Shown: positions 1 through 7,464 of the stretch, piece after piece
Numbering within the stretch: position 1 is the stretch's first letter
How the letters are laid out: each line of letters opens with the position of its first letter
From: an uncultured Spirochaetaceae bacterium
Lineage (GTDB): Bacteria; Spirochaetota; Spirochaetia; Treponematales; Treponemataceae
DNA: 15,044 nucleotides
Reading direction: 5' to 3'
NCBI GenBank assembly: GCA_902796985.1
Contig: CADBRC010000172.1
Location: 1-15,044, forward strand
Made by a program: the position numbers and the translations under genes
The notes under the pieces: model-generated
Databases searched by the model: none
Seen by the model: the letters and a program-made list of their open reading frames with translations, nothing else
Told to the model about the DNA's origin: nothing

Positions 1-975
1 GATGACCGGAGCGACAACTACAGGACCCTTGAGATTACGGATGCAGCCAAGGGCCGGGCACTGGGGGCCTCCACGGCAATAAGCATCCCGATGGGCATGG
101 GGATGCTTCATACCATTCCGCAGGAATACTTCGTGGACGATTTGCCCGGGGTCAAGGATCCCCTTGGCATGATGGGCAAACGGCTCAAAGTCAAGGTTCA
201 CATCATACTTGCAAACGAGACGGCCCTGGACAACCTCAAGCAGTGCATCGTTCGGGCAGGATACGAGTGGAACGGCATTGCATCCAAGACTTTGGTGGCG
301 GCTTTTGCAACGATACATGAGGACGAGATGGATTTGGGATCCATCCTCATTGACATGGGAGGCGGCACGACGGACGTCATCGTGATGAACAAGGGAACTC
401 CCGTCTTCATGGCATCTATCCCCGTTGGCGGGAACCTCGTAACGAACGATATATCCAGGGTCAAGGACATTCATGTTTCCATTGCGGAGAAGATAAAGGT
501 TGAGAGCGGCTGCTGCTGGATAAGCAGCGGCGATGAAGGGGAGGAGGTTATAATCCCCGGTGTCGGCGCGAGACCCCCGGAGGTGACCACTCAGCGTGAG
601 CTCTGCCAGATAATCCAGCCCCGGGTCGAGGAGATTTTCAAGATGGTGCGGTCAGAGATTGTCCATCATGCCAACCTGACTAAGCTGAACGGCAGCATCG
701 TGCTGACCGGGGGCGGGTCCAAGATGCCCGGAGTCGTAGAGCTTGCGCAGTGCGTCTGGGGGACGACATCCGTCAGGGTCGGGGAAGTCTCTGACATGGG
801 CGGTCTGGATAAGGGCTACCGGGAGCCTGATTTTGCGACGGCCGTGGGGCTTCTGGACAACAGATGGAAGTCCCAGCGTTCTTCCGGTTCCAGGAAGACT
901 GCCTCCCAGAATTCGGAAAAAGGAGAGAATTTCTTGAAGAAATTCGGAAATAAAATCTGGAATAATTTCTTCTAA
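1..975 (+). CDS. ftsA: Cell division protein FtsA, C-terminal part (5' end outside window)
   Basis: FtsA is the actin-like ATPase that tethers FtsZ filaments to the inner membrane and recruits later division proteins. The frame is open from base 1, so the first in-frame ATG at 91 is internal; 324 codons are visible. Recognisable blocks are the HTIPQEYFVDD stretch with the following K-D-P-x-G (about 106-170), the phosphate-2 loop DMGGGTTD (about 352-375), the VGGNLVTNDI block (about 424-453), and the adenosine motif TGGGSKMPG (about 706-732). The protein ends in a basic, aromatic amphipathic peptide, NFLKKFGNKIWNNFF, which matches the membrane-targeting helix that closes FtsA proteins. The missing N-terminus would hold the phosphate-1 loop and most of the 1C domain. 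ftsZ follows after 225 bases. The identification is secure. Confidence 0.96.
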   Translation, partial: DDRSDNYRTLEITDAAKGRALGASTAISIPMGMGMLHTIPQEYFVDDLPGVKDPLGMMGKRLKVKVHIILANETALDNLKQCIVRAGYEWNGIASKTLVAAFATIHEDEMDLGSILIDMGGGTTDVIVMNKGTPVFMASIPVGGNLVTNDISRVKDIHVSIAEKIKVESGCCWISSGDEGEEVIIPGVGARPPEVTTQRELCQIIQPRVEEIFKMVRSEIVHHANLTKLNGSIVLTGGGSKMPGVVELAQCVWGTTSVRVGEVSDMGGLDKGYREPDFATAVGLLDNRWKSQRSSGSRKTASQNSEKGENFLKKFGNKIWNNFF

Positions 976-999
976 TAGTATATGATTAGACTTATTAAG

Positions 1000-1029
1000 C
1001 CTGTTCGGAAACCTCAGTTTCCGAACAGG
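1000..1029 (+). repeat. Perfect 13-bp hairpin, 4-base loop
   Basis: The left arm 1000-1012 and right arm 1017-1029 pair perfectly around the loop ctca. A G-T wobble and an A-T pair extend the stem one step each way to 998-1031. It lies 24 bases after the ftsA stop, where a terminator or RNA-stability hairpin would sit, but the sequence after it (ttacatg) lacks a T-run. Confidence 0.8.
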
Positions 1030-1046
1030 TTACATGAAAATGCGAT

Positions 1047-1079
1047 GTTTAAAATCGCGCTATTTAAGCGATTTTAAAC
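1047..1079 (+). repeat. Perfect 12-bp AT-rich hairpin, 9-base loop
   Basis: gtttaaaatcgc (1047-1058) pairs perfectly with gcgattttaaac (1068-1079) around gctatttaa. Its sequence differs from the flanking hairpins, so it is a second repeat type nested inside the element. It could be an operator, part of a mobile repeat, or an RNA stem. Nothing in the sequence decides between these. Confidence 0.75.
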
Positions 1080-1084
1080 TCGTC

Positions 1085-1117
1085 GACCTGAGAGGAAACG
1101 TAGTTTCCGAACAGGTC
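1085..1117 (+). repeat. Imperfect hairpin carrying the third repeat copy
   Basis: gacctgagaggaaac (1085-1099) and gtttccgaacaggtc (1103-1117) pair at both ends (6 bp each) around a three-base internal mismatch, with the loop gta. The left arm looks like a decayed copy of the word found at 1000-1012. Confidence 0.7.
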
Positions 1118-1200
1118 CATTTTGCGTTGATGACGCGCATCCTTCTTTGAAAAGGGGATAATTTCAGAGAGGGGCTGACTGTGGGTGGGAGGAAAAAAGT
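1118..1200 (+). promoter_or_regulatory. ftsZ leader with weak -10-like box and Shine-Dalgarno
   Basis: A gataat box at 1157-1162 resembles a -10 element, but no -35 sits at normal spacing (ttgatg at 1127-1132 is too far), so a separate ftsZ promoter is only possible. A strong Shine-Dalgarno sequence, gggagg at 1187-1192, lies eight bases before the ATG at 1201 and fixes the ftsZ start. Confidence 0.4.
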
Positions 1201-2688
1201 ATGATAGAGCTGTCCGTGCTGAACGATGGAAATTCCGATGTTTCGGCGGTTAACCCTACCGTAATCAAGATAATAGGATGCGGTGGCGGCGGATCTAATG
1301 CGGTCAACAGGATGATAGAGGCGGGCGTGAATGACGTTGAGTTCGTCGTCATGAATACCGACCTGCAGGCTTTGGGTGTGTCCAAAGCCCAGAAGAGGCT
1401 CTCAATCGGGCAGAAGCTGACCGGCGGCCTTGGTGCAGGCGGAAATCCTGAGGTCGGTGAGAATGCTGCTAAAGAGGATGCAGAAAGAATCAGCAACATC
1501 GTCAAGGGTGCAGACATGGTTGTCATCACTGCCGGTATGGGGGGCGGTACGGGTACCGGCTCTGCTCCGGTCGTCGCTGAGCTTGCCAAGAAAGAAGGTG
1601 CACTGACGATTGCCGTCGTGACCACACCCTTCGGTTTTGAAGGGCCTGTCAGAATGCAGAATGCCCAGAACGGGCTCAAGAAGCTCCGTGGCAATGTAGA
1701 CAGCCTGATTGTCGTCCCGAACCAGCAGATAATGAAAATCGTTGACAAGAAAGTGAACTTCAAGCAGGCCTTCCGTCTGGCGGATGACGTTCTCTGTCAG
1801 GGCGTTCAGGGCATTTCCGAGATTATAACCCTTCCCGGCGAGATAAACGTGGATTTTGCGGACGTGAAGTCCGTCATGCAGGGACAGGGCGACGCTATCC
1901 TCGGTGTCGGCTTCGGCGAGGGCGAGAACCGTGCCGTTGATGCTGCCCAGGCCGCCATCTCCAATCCCCTGCTGGAGGACTGCCAGATTGACGGCGCGTC
2001 CAATATCCTCGTCAACGTCGTCGGCGATGACGACGAGGCGAGCATGCCGACGATGATGGAGCTGGAGGAGATTACCAAGACTATTTCTGCCTCCGCGTCC
2101 AAGAACGTCAACATCATAAGCGGTATCTGCACCAAGCATGGTATGGGAGACAAGCTCTCCGTCACGGTCATTGCAACCGGCTTTGCGGGCAAGGACGGAA
2201 GCTCTTCCCAGGCCGGTGACGGTTCCGAGGACGAGAAGCTTGAGAAGAGGGGCAGCGAGAACGTGCTGGACTATGGCAGCTTCGAGAACATCCTGCACGG
2301 AGCTCCGTCACAGTCGCCTGCTTCCGTGAAGCTTGACCCGTCCAAGATAAAAGTCAGCACCATTCCTCTTAAGCCTTCCTCCTTGGAGACTCTGAATGCG
2401 TCAGCTGCCCCAAAGCCGGCGGCCGCCGCTCCGTCTCCTGCGCTTGCAGCCTCCTCAGCGGCCAAGCTCCGTGAGTCTGCTGCGGCGGGAGGAGCTCAGG
2501 CAAGGCCCAATATCCTTTCTGCTGCCTCTGCCCAGCAAGAGGGCGAGCCGGTCCGCCGCAGCTCTCAGGGGGGAATTCGCCCGCCTGTCGGCTATACCAT
2601 AAACCAGGATGACTTGTCCCAGCCTGCCTGTTGGAGGCACAATCTGGACGGTCTTTCCAAAAGCATAAACCTGGTTGATGTCAAGTAG
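1201..2688 (+). CDS. ftsZ: Cell division GTPase FtsZ
   Basis: FtsZ is the tubulin-like GTPase that polymerises into the division ring at midcell. The 495-residue product has the GTP-binding [11 protein letters not shown] at 28-38, the NTD block near 52-54, the tubulin signature GGGTGTGSA at 114-122, and the synergy (T7) loop region [11 protein letters not shown] near 217-227. The GTPase and C-terminal fold end near VTVIATGF at about residue 330. After this comes an unusually long, Ala/Pro/Ser-rich, probably disordered linker of about 140 residues. A C-terminal peptide, [12 protein letters not shown], loosely resembles the conserved tail that binds FtsA and other partners, and some 17 further residues follow it. 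The start is supported by gggagg at 1187-1192. The last codons overlap the next gene, which suggests translational coupling. Most FtsZ proteins are about 350-400 residues, so the extra length lies in the linker. Confidence 0.98.
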   Translation: MIELSVLNDGNSDVSAVNPTVIKIIGCGGGGSNAVNRMIEAGVNDVEFVVMNTDLQALGVSKAQKRLSIGQKLTGGLGAGGNPEVGENAAKEDAERISNIVKGADMVVITAGMGGGTGTGSAPVVAELAKKEGALTIAVVTTPFGFEGPVRMQNAQNGLKKLRGNVDSLIVVPNQQIMKIVDKKVNFKQAFRLADDVLCQGVQGISEIITLPGEINVDFADVKSVMQGQGDAILGVGFGEGENRAVDAAQAAISNPLLEDCQIDGASNILVNVVGDDDEASMPTMMELEEITKTISASASKNVNIISGICTKHGMGDKLSVTVIATGFAGKDGSSSQAGDGSEDEKLEKRGSENVLDYGSFENILHGAPSQSPASVKLDPSKIKVSTIPLKPSSLETLNASAAPKPAAAAPSPALAASSAAKLRESAAAGGAQARPNILSAASAQQEGEPVRRSSQGGIRPPVGYTINQDDLSQPACWRHNLDGLSKSINLVDVK

Positions 2689-3610
2689 CATTCCTGCCGA
2701 CCAGCTTGAGAAGTCCTTCCGTGATGACCTCCTCCTCGTGGAGGGTAAGGCGAGACTGTCTGTCGATGCCTACGGTCAGTGCGTGAAGGACTTTCTTTCA
2801 TATCTGGACAAGAAGGGACTCGTCCTTGGGGCCGTTTCTCCCTTGGATTTGACGTATTATATCACGTTCCTCCGCCTGGAGAAGAAGGACGGCGACTTGA
2901 CCGTTGCCAAGACGGTTTCCGCACTCCGATCTTTCGGCTCCTACTTGAAGCGGGAGGGAATTTGGGCTGAGAACGTTGCAATGGAGCTGGACAGGCCCGG
3001 CGCATCCCGAAAGCTTCCCAGAGTGCTCAGCGTGAATCAGGTGGATTCCCTGCTTGCCGCCATAGATACCAAAAAGCCCCTCGGGGTCCGGGACAGGGCC
3101 CTGTTTGAACTCATATACAGCTGCGGCCTCAGGATAAGCGAGGCCTGCTCCCTGCTCCTGCCCAACGTCCATTTCAAGGAACGTTTCATCATCGTCAGGG
3201 GAAAGGGCAGCAAGGAACGGAGCGTTCCCTTCGGGGATGCTGCGTATGACTGGCTCTACAAGTGGGTCTACGAGTGCAGGCCCCGGCTTGTCCGTTCCGA
3301 CACCATGGATTTTGTGTTCGTCAACAGCCGGGGGGGCAGCCTGTCACGCAAGGGCGTGTGGAAGAACTTCCAGGCGCTGGAGGCGAAGAGCGGGGTAACG
3401 GCCAAGGTCCACACGCTCCGCCATTCTTTCGCGACCCATCTCCTGCAGGGAGGGGCCGACCTGCGCTCTGTGCAGGAGCTGTTAGGTCATGCAGACCTGT
3501 CCACCACGCAGATTTATACTCATGTAGACAACGAGCTTCTGAGGGAATACCACAGGGGCTTTTTTCCCGGCCACAAAAACGCCGGTTCGGAGGTTAATGA
3601 TGAAGATTGA
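2678..3610 (+). CDS. xerD: Tyrosine recombinase, XerD-like
   Basis: This is a site-specific recombinase of the XerC/XerD family, which resolves chromosome dimers at the dif site next to the division septum. The 310-residue protein has an N-terminal SAM-like core-binding domain (about 10-100) and a C-terminal catalytic domain. All catalytic residues are visible: R152 (in SCGLRISEA), K176 (RGKGSKER), H245 and R248 (HTLRHSFATH), H271 (LGHADLSTTQ) and the nucleophile Y280. The LGHADLSTTQIYTHV block is closer to XerD than to XerC proteins as I recall them, but C versus D is an inference. The ATG at 2678 overlaps the end of ftsZ by 11 bases. A TTG directly before it (2675) is an alternative start. 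No good Shine-Dalgarno is seen, so translation probably depends on coupling to ftsZ. Confidence 0.92.
   Translation: MSSSIPADQLEKSFRDDLLLVEGKARLSVDAYGQCVKDFLSYLDKKGLVLGAVSPLDLTYYITFLRLEKKDGDLTVAKTVSALRSFGSYLKREGIWAENVAMELDRPGASRKLPRVLSVNQVDSLLAAIDTKKPLGVRDRALFELIYSCGLRISEACSLLLPNVHFKERFIIVRGKGSKERSVPFGDAAYDWLYKWVYECRPRLVRSDTMDFVFVNSRGGSLSRKGVWKNFQALEAKSGVTAKVHTLRHSFATHLLQGGADLRSVQELLGHADLSTTQIYTHVDNELLREYHRGFFPGHKNAGSEVNDED
3589..3593 (+). promoter_or_regulatory. Shine-Dalgarno deciding the lipoprotein start
   Basis: ggagg lies six bases before the ATG at 3600 but only three before the ATG at 3597, so the second of the two adjacent ATGs is favoured. Confidence 0.6.
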
Positions 3611-4331
3611 AAACATTCTTGCCGTCGTGCTCTCGTCAGCCGTGCTTTTTGCCTCCTGCTCGCCTTCTTACAACAGCGTGAAGAGGATGCAGCGGCTGGA
3701 GGAGGGAGTCTCCAATCCGACCACTAAGGAGGAGCTGGAGGAAGCCATCAAGAAATATGAGGCCCGAGCCATGGACTTGGTCTTGACCGAGGCTCAGACC
3801 GGCATGTGGTACAAGCTTCTCGGAACCCGTTACCTGGACGAGCGGATGTACCGCAAGGCTTACGATGCGTTCAGAAAGGCCCTGCTGTCTTACCCCGACA
3901 ATGCGCATCTCTACTATTATATAGCGATTTGTGCAGGATACATAGCCAACAGCGAGCTTGACTTCGACGCGAAAGGGACCATAGAAACGGCGGAACGGAT
4001 GAATTACCTCAAGCTCTCCGAGTCCTCTTACCTCAGGGCCCTGGAGATAGACCCAAAGTATTACCGGGCGATGTACGGAATCGGAGTCCTCTATGTCTTT
4101 GAGATGGATCAGCCTGCCGATGCCATTCCCTATCTGGAGCGCTTCCTGGACACCCAGAAGCGGGACTCTGATGCAATGTTCGTCCTGGCCCGTGCCTACT
4201 ACCAGACCTACCAGTTCGACAAGGCCGTCGTCCTCTACGATAAGATAATCGCCCTGAATCCGAACGCGGAGAAAACCTCCGAGGCCAAGGCGAACAAGAA
4301 AGTTGTCCTTGACGCGCAGTATGCGAATTAA
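3600..4331 (+). CDS. TPR-repeat lipoprotein
   Basis: This is a predicted lipoprotein of 243 residues with tetratricopeptide repeats, probably a scaffold for protein contacts at the envelope; the partner is unknown. A short signal peptide (about 4-18 hydrophobic) ends in the lipobox LFASC, with C20 as the lipidated cysteine. Phe at -3 fits the relaxed lipobox of spirochaetes. After a charged helical stretch (about 27-60), TPR-like helix pairs follow: about 70-115 (YLDERMYRKAYDAFRKALLSYP), 130-160 (SSYLRALEIDPKYYRAMYGIG) and 170-230 (ending YDKIIALNPNAEK). It overlaps the XerD-like gene by 11 bases and precedes dprA by 14 bases, so it belongs to the same transcription unit and may act in division or envelope growth (inference). 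The n-region of the signal has only one lysine, which is weak. Function beyond the fold is not known to me. Confidence 0.85.
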   Translation: MKIENILAVVLSSAVLFASCSPSYNSVKRMQRLEEGVSNPTTKEELEEAIKKYEARAMDLVLTEAQTGMWYKLLGTRYLDERMYRKAYDAFRKALLSYPDNAHLYYYIAICAGYIANSELDFDAKGTIETAERMNYLKLSESSYLRALEIDPKYYRAMYGIGVLYVFEMDQPADAIPYLERFLDTQKRDSDAMFVLARAYYQTYQFDKAVVLYDKIIALNPNAEKTSEAKANKKVVLDAQYAN

Positions 4332-4345
4332 ATACATTTGAAAGG

Positions 4346-5326
4346 GTGGAACTGATAGACATTGCCGTCTCCTCCCTCTATTTCCTCACCCTCAAGGAGA
4401 AAATTCTTTTAAGGAATAATATTGACAGAATTGAGCGACTTGCTGTACTGTCTATAGAAGACATTTCCTTCCTTATAAAACGGCCTTTGAGCCGCAGAAT
4501 TGCATGGAACGGAGATGAGCTTCTGCGGCAGTCCCGTCTGGCTCTGTCCATCATTCAGGGGCAGGGAATTTCGGCATGCTTCTACGGGCAGGCTGACTAC
4601 CCGTCCCTGCTGAAGGAGATAACTGACCCTCCCTTCTGCCTTTATTACAGGGGGGACATTGCCTGCCTGCTCAGGGAGTGCGTCTCCGTCGTCGGTACCA
4701 GGAGGCCCTGCCGTGAGGCTGCGGAGGCGACGATGGCCTTTGCACGGGCAGCAGCGTCGGACGGACTTACTGTCGTGAGCGGCAATGCCAACGGAATAGA
4801 CAGCTTTGCCCACCGGGGGGCGATTTCTTCCGGGGAAAGGGGGGTGACGGCGGCCGTCCTGCCTTGCGGAATCGATACAATCGTTCCGGCGGGAAACAAG
4901 GGCCTGGTTGCCCAGATAATCCGTTCGGGCGGAGCAGTGCTGAGCGAGTACATTCCCGGATGTCCCGCTGACAAATGGCGCTTCGTGCAGCGGAACCGCC
5001 TCATAGCTGCCCTGTCTCCGGCAACGGTCGTCATGCAGGCACCGTCCGGCAGCGGGGCCTTGATAACGGCGGAGTTCGCCCTGAGCTATGACCGGGAAGT
5101 GATGTTTTCCTCCTCGGCTTTCTGCGAGGAGGCACGGATTATAGAGGGAAGGACCGCCGAGAGGCTGAGGTCTTCCGGCTCCGGGAAAGCCGCACGCAGC
5201 TGTGCGGCGTACATTGAATCCGGAGCACCCGTAATCTCTGGTTACGGTGAATACAAAAATGCATTGAGGGATGCCCCTGGCGCACACTCCGTGCCGGAAG
5301 GCGGGCAGCTTGCCCTCTTTGAATAA
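4346..5326 (+). CDS. dprA: DNA processing protein DprA (Smf)
   Basis: DprA binds single-stranded DNA and loads RecA on it during natural transformation; it is also present in bacteria not known to be competent. The 326-residue product has a helical N-terminal part (about 1-80), then YPSLLKEITDPPFCLYYRG (85-103), which leads into the Rossmann-like DprA fold. Visible motifs are VSVVGTRRP (113-121), VVSGNANGIDSFAHRGA (143-159), CGIDTIVPAGN (174-184), LSEYIPG (199-205), RNRLIAALS (216-224) and GSGALITAEFA (235-245). Past residue 250 the usual conserved tail is poorly kept, and no C-terminal winged helix is evident. The last residues are GGQLALFE, like a sliding-clamp-binding peptide. The GTG at 4346 is the only standard in-frame start after the upstream stop, but aaaggg at 4341-4346 abuts it, so initiation at CTG 4352 is possible. 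Confidence 0.93.
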   Translation: MELIDIAVSSLYFLTLKEKILLRNNIDRIERLAVLSIEDISFLIKRPLSRRIAWNGDELLRQSRLALSIIQGQGISACFYGQADYPSLLKEITDPPFCLYYRGDIACLLRECVSVVGTRRPCREAAEATMAFARAAASDGLTVVSGNANGIDSFAHRGAISSGERGVTAAVLPCGIDTIVPAGNKGLVAQIIRSGGAVLSEYIPGCPADKWRFVQRNRLIAALSPATVVMQAPSGSGALITAEFALSYDREVMFSSSAFCEEARIIEGRTAERLRSSGSGKAARSCAAYIESGAPVISGYGEYKNALRDAPGAHSVPEGGQLALFE

Positions 5327-5332
5327 AGGTGG
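5325..5332 (+). promoter_or_regulatory. Shine-Dalgarno deciding the topA start
   Basis: aaaggtgg overlaps the dprA stop codon and lies six bases before the ATG at 5339. It favours that ATG over the GTG directly before it at 5336. Confidence 0.6.
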
Positions 5333-5338
5333 TGTGTG

Positions 5339-7456
5339 ATGAAGAAGGCTGAAGCCAGCAGGACCAAGAAAAAGACCCTTGTCATAGTGGAGTCCCCTGC
5401 GAAGGCGAAGACCATAGAGCATTATCTGGGAACGGGCTACACGGTAAAGGCTTCCATGGGGCACCTGATAGATCTGCCCAAAAGCCGGCTTGCAATAAAC
5501 GTCGAGGACGGCTTCCAGCCCGAGTACATCACGGTGCGGGGCAGGGCCAAGCTCCTGCAGGAGCTGCAGAAGGACGCGAAGGCAAGCGACGTTGTTCTGC
5601 TCGCATCTGATAACGACCGTGAAGGGGAGGCTATTTCCTGGCACCTGAATAATGCCCTCAAAGGCAAGACTGCTGCCTCCATCAACAGGATCACATTCAA
5701 TGAGATAACCCCGGTCGCCATAAAGGAGGCCATAAAGCACCCGCGTGAGATTGATGAGGGCAAGGTCAACGCCCAGAAGGCGCGCCGCGTCCTGGACAGG
5801 CTTGTGGGTTACAATCTGAGCCCCCTCCTCTGGAAGAAGGTCAAGAATGGCCTGAGTGCGGGCCGGGTTCAGTCGGTTGCCCTCCGCCTCATCTGTGACC
5901 GCGAGAAGGAGGTCGAGGATTTCATTCCCGAGGAGTACTGGACGCTTGAGGCGGACTTCGCCAAGGGCAAGGTCAAGTTCGGGGCTGAGCTGACCCAGTA
6001 CTGCGGCAAGAAGCCTGAGCTGAAGAAAGAGGCCGACGTTCAGGCGATAATGGACAGAATCGTTTCCTCGGACTGCATCGTCAGGGACATAAAGGAGAGC
6101 GAGAAGACCGTCCGGCCCAAGCCTCCCTTCACCACGTCCAAGCTGCAGCAGGCCGCCGCCAACAAGCTGGGCTTCACCTCCCGCAAGACCATGCAGATAG
6201 CCCAGCAGCTCTACGAAGGCATCCAGATAGGTTCCAGCCGGGTTGGCCTTATCACCTACATGCGTACCGATTCCGTCCGCATTTCCCAGACAGCCCTCGA
6301 TGACGTGCGGGACTGGCTTTCCAAGAACTACCCGGATGATTTGCCCGAGGAGCAGATTGAGTATTCCGTTGGCAAGGGGGCGCAGGATGCCCACGAGGGA
6401 ATCCGCCCGACTTACACCAAGTACACGCCGGATTACGTGAAGGAGTACCTGTCCCGTGACCAGCTCCGCCTTTATTCGATAATCTGGGAGCGCTTTGTCT
6501 CCAGCCAGATGAAGAATGCCAGGACGGTAACGACCTCCGTGGACATAGAGGCAGGTGATGCCCTCTTCCATGCGAGTGCGAGCAAGCTGAGCTATAAAGG
6601 CTTTTATAACGTCATCAAGACCCTCTCTTCCAAGGAGGACAGCAGCGGCAGGCTTCCTTCGCTCAGTGTCGGCGAGAAGCTTTCCGCCGGGAAATTCTAC
6701 CCCGAGCAGCACTTTACCTCAGGGCCGACCCGCTATACGGATGCCTCCATCGTCAAGACTTTGGAAGAGAAGGGAATAGGCCGGCCTTCCACCTATGCCC
6801 CGATTATTTCCGTCCTGCTTGACCGCTACTACGTGACCCGCAACAACAAGCAGCTGGTCCCGACTCCGCTCGGCAGGATGATATGCAAGATTCTGGTGGA
6901 GGCATTCCCCTCCCTCATAAACGAGCAGTTCACCTCCGATGTCGAGAACGACCTGGACAAGGTGGAAAAAAACGAGCTTGTCTGGAATTCCATGATCGGC
7001 GACTTCTACGGCCCCTTCAAGGAGCGGGTGGACAGCGTCATGGACACTCAGGAGAGCATGAAGGGGGTTCTGGACGAGACCACCGAGGAGCGCTGCGAGA
7101 AGTGCGGCCGGCCGATGGTCAAGAAGCTCGGCCGCTTCGGCTACTTCCTTGCCTGTTCCGGCTTCCCGGAGTGCCGCAATACCAAGAGCATTCCCCTTGC
7201 GAAGTGCCCTGTCGAGGGCTGTGACGGGGATATCGTTGCCCGCAAGACCAAGGGGCGGGGCAAGGAGTTCTACGGCTGCACGAACTATCCCAAGTGCTCC
7301 TTCCTGTCTCACTTCAAGCCGATTAACGCGACCTGCCCCAAGTGCGGCTGGTTCATGGTGGAGAAGTACGACAAGAAAAACGGCAGTTACAAGAGCTGCA
7401 TCAACCCGGCATGCGATTACCTGCACTCCCCGGACGGCATGGAGGGGCAGGAATAG
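5339..7456 (+). CDS. topA: DNA topoisomerase I (type IA)
   Basis: Type IA topoisomerase relaxes negatively supercoiled DNA by cutting one strand through a 5'-phosphotyrosine link. The 705-residue protein starts with the TOPRIM domain: VIVESPAKAKTI with catalytic E19, and the acidic metal triad D91-x-D93-x-E95 in ASDNDREGE. The central gate domains follow, with the nucleophile Y307 in GLITYMRTDSVRIS. The C-terminus carries three four-cysteine zinc ribbons starting at C586: CEKC with C-x5-C, then CPVEGC with C-x5-C, then CPKC with C-x4-C, ending near residue 695. This is the usual bacterial layout of core plus zinc-ribbon tail for strand passage and DNA binding. The gene starts 12 bases after dprA and ends eight bases before the XerC-like gene. 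Nothing appears broken. Confidence 0.98.
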   Translation: MKKAEASRTKKKTLVIVESPAKAKTIEHYLGTGYTVKASMGHLIDLPKSRLAINVEDGFQPEYITVRGRAKLLQELQKDAKASDVVLLASDNDREGEAISWHLNNALKGKTAASINRITFNEITPVAIKEAIKHPREIDEGKVNAQKARRVLDRLVGYNLSPLLWKKVKNGLSAGRVQSVALRLICDREKEVEDFIPEEYWTLEADFAKGKVKFGAELTQYCGKKPELKKEADVQAIMDRIVSSDCIVRDIKESEKTVRPKPPFTTSKLQQAAANKLGFTSRKTMQIAQQLYEGIQIGSSRVGLITYMRTDSVRISQTALDDVRDWLSKNYPDDLPEEQIEYSVGKGAQDAHEGIRPTYTKYTPDYVKEYLSRDQLRLYSIIWERFVSSQMKNARTVTTSVDIEAGDALFHASASKLSYKGFYNVIKTLSSKEDSSGRLPSLSVGEKLSAGKFYPEQHFTSGPTRYTDASIVKTLEEKGIGRPSTYAPIISVLLDRYYVTRNNKQLVPTPLGRMICKILVEAFPSLINEQFTSDVENDLDKVEKNELVWNSMIGDFYGPFKERVDSVMDTQESMKGVLDETTEERCEKCGRPMVKKLGRFGYFLACSGFPECRNTKSIPLAKCPVEGCDGDIVARKTKGRGKEFYGCTNYPKCSFLSHFKPINATCPKCGWFMVEKYDKKNGSYKSCINPACDYLHSPDGMEGQE

Positions 7457-7464
7457 CCGGGTAT

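Larger units (their letters stand above)
1000..1117. repeat. Nested inverted-repeat element between ftsA and ftsZ
   Basis: This block carries three copies of one 13-base word. It reads cctgttcggaaac at 1000-1012 and its exact reverse complement gtttccgaacagg at 1017-1029 and again at 1103-1115. The outer copies form perfect 13-base terminal inverted repeats around about 116 bases, and the first two form a tight hairpin. A different, AT-rich hairpin sits in the middle (1047-1079). Nothing in the block codes for protein. The layout suggests a dispersed REP- or MITE-like element, or a set of regulatory hairpins in the ftsA-ftsZ message. I see no target-site duplication and no T-run that would make it a standard terminator. 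Confidence 0.75.

Noticed and set aside
976..1200. Standard rho-independent terminator after ftsA
   Set aside because: The hairpins are strong, but none is followed by a run of T.
4409..6712. 767-codon open frame on the - strand
   Set aside because: It lies opposite dprA and topA, which have clear motifs. It is a shadow caused by GC-rich codon use and has no recognisable domain.
7342..7464. Upstream extension of the XerC-like gene
   Set aside because: The extra 41 codons lie inside topA and do not resemble recombinase sequence; the ATG at 7465 gives the normal family length.
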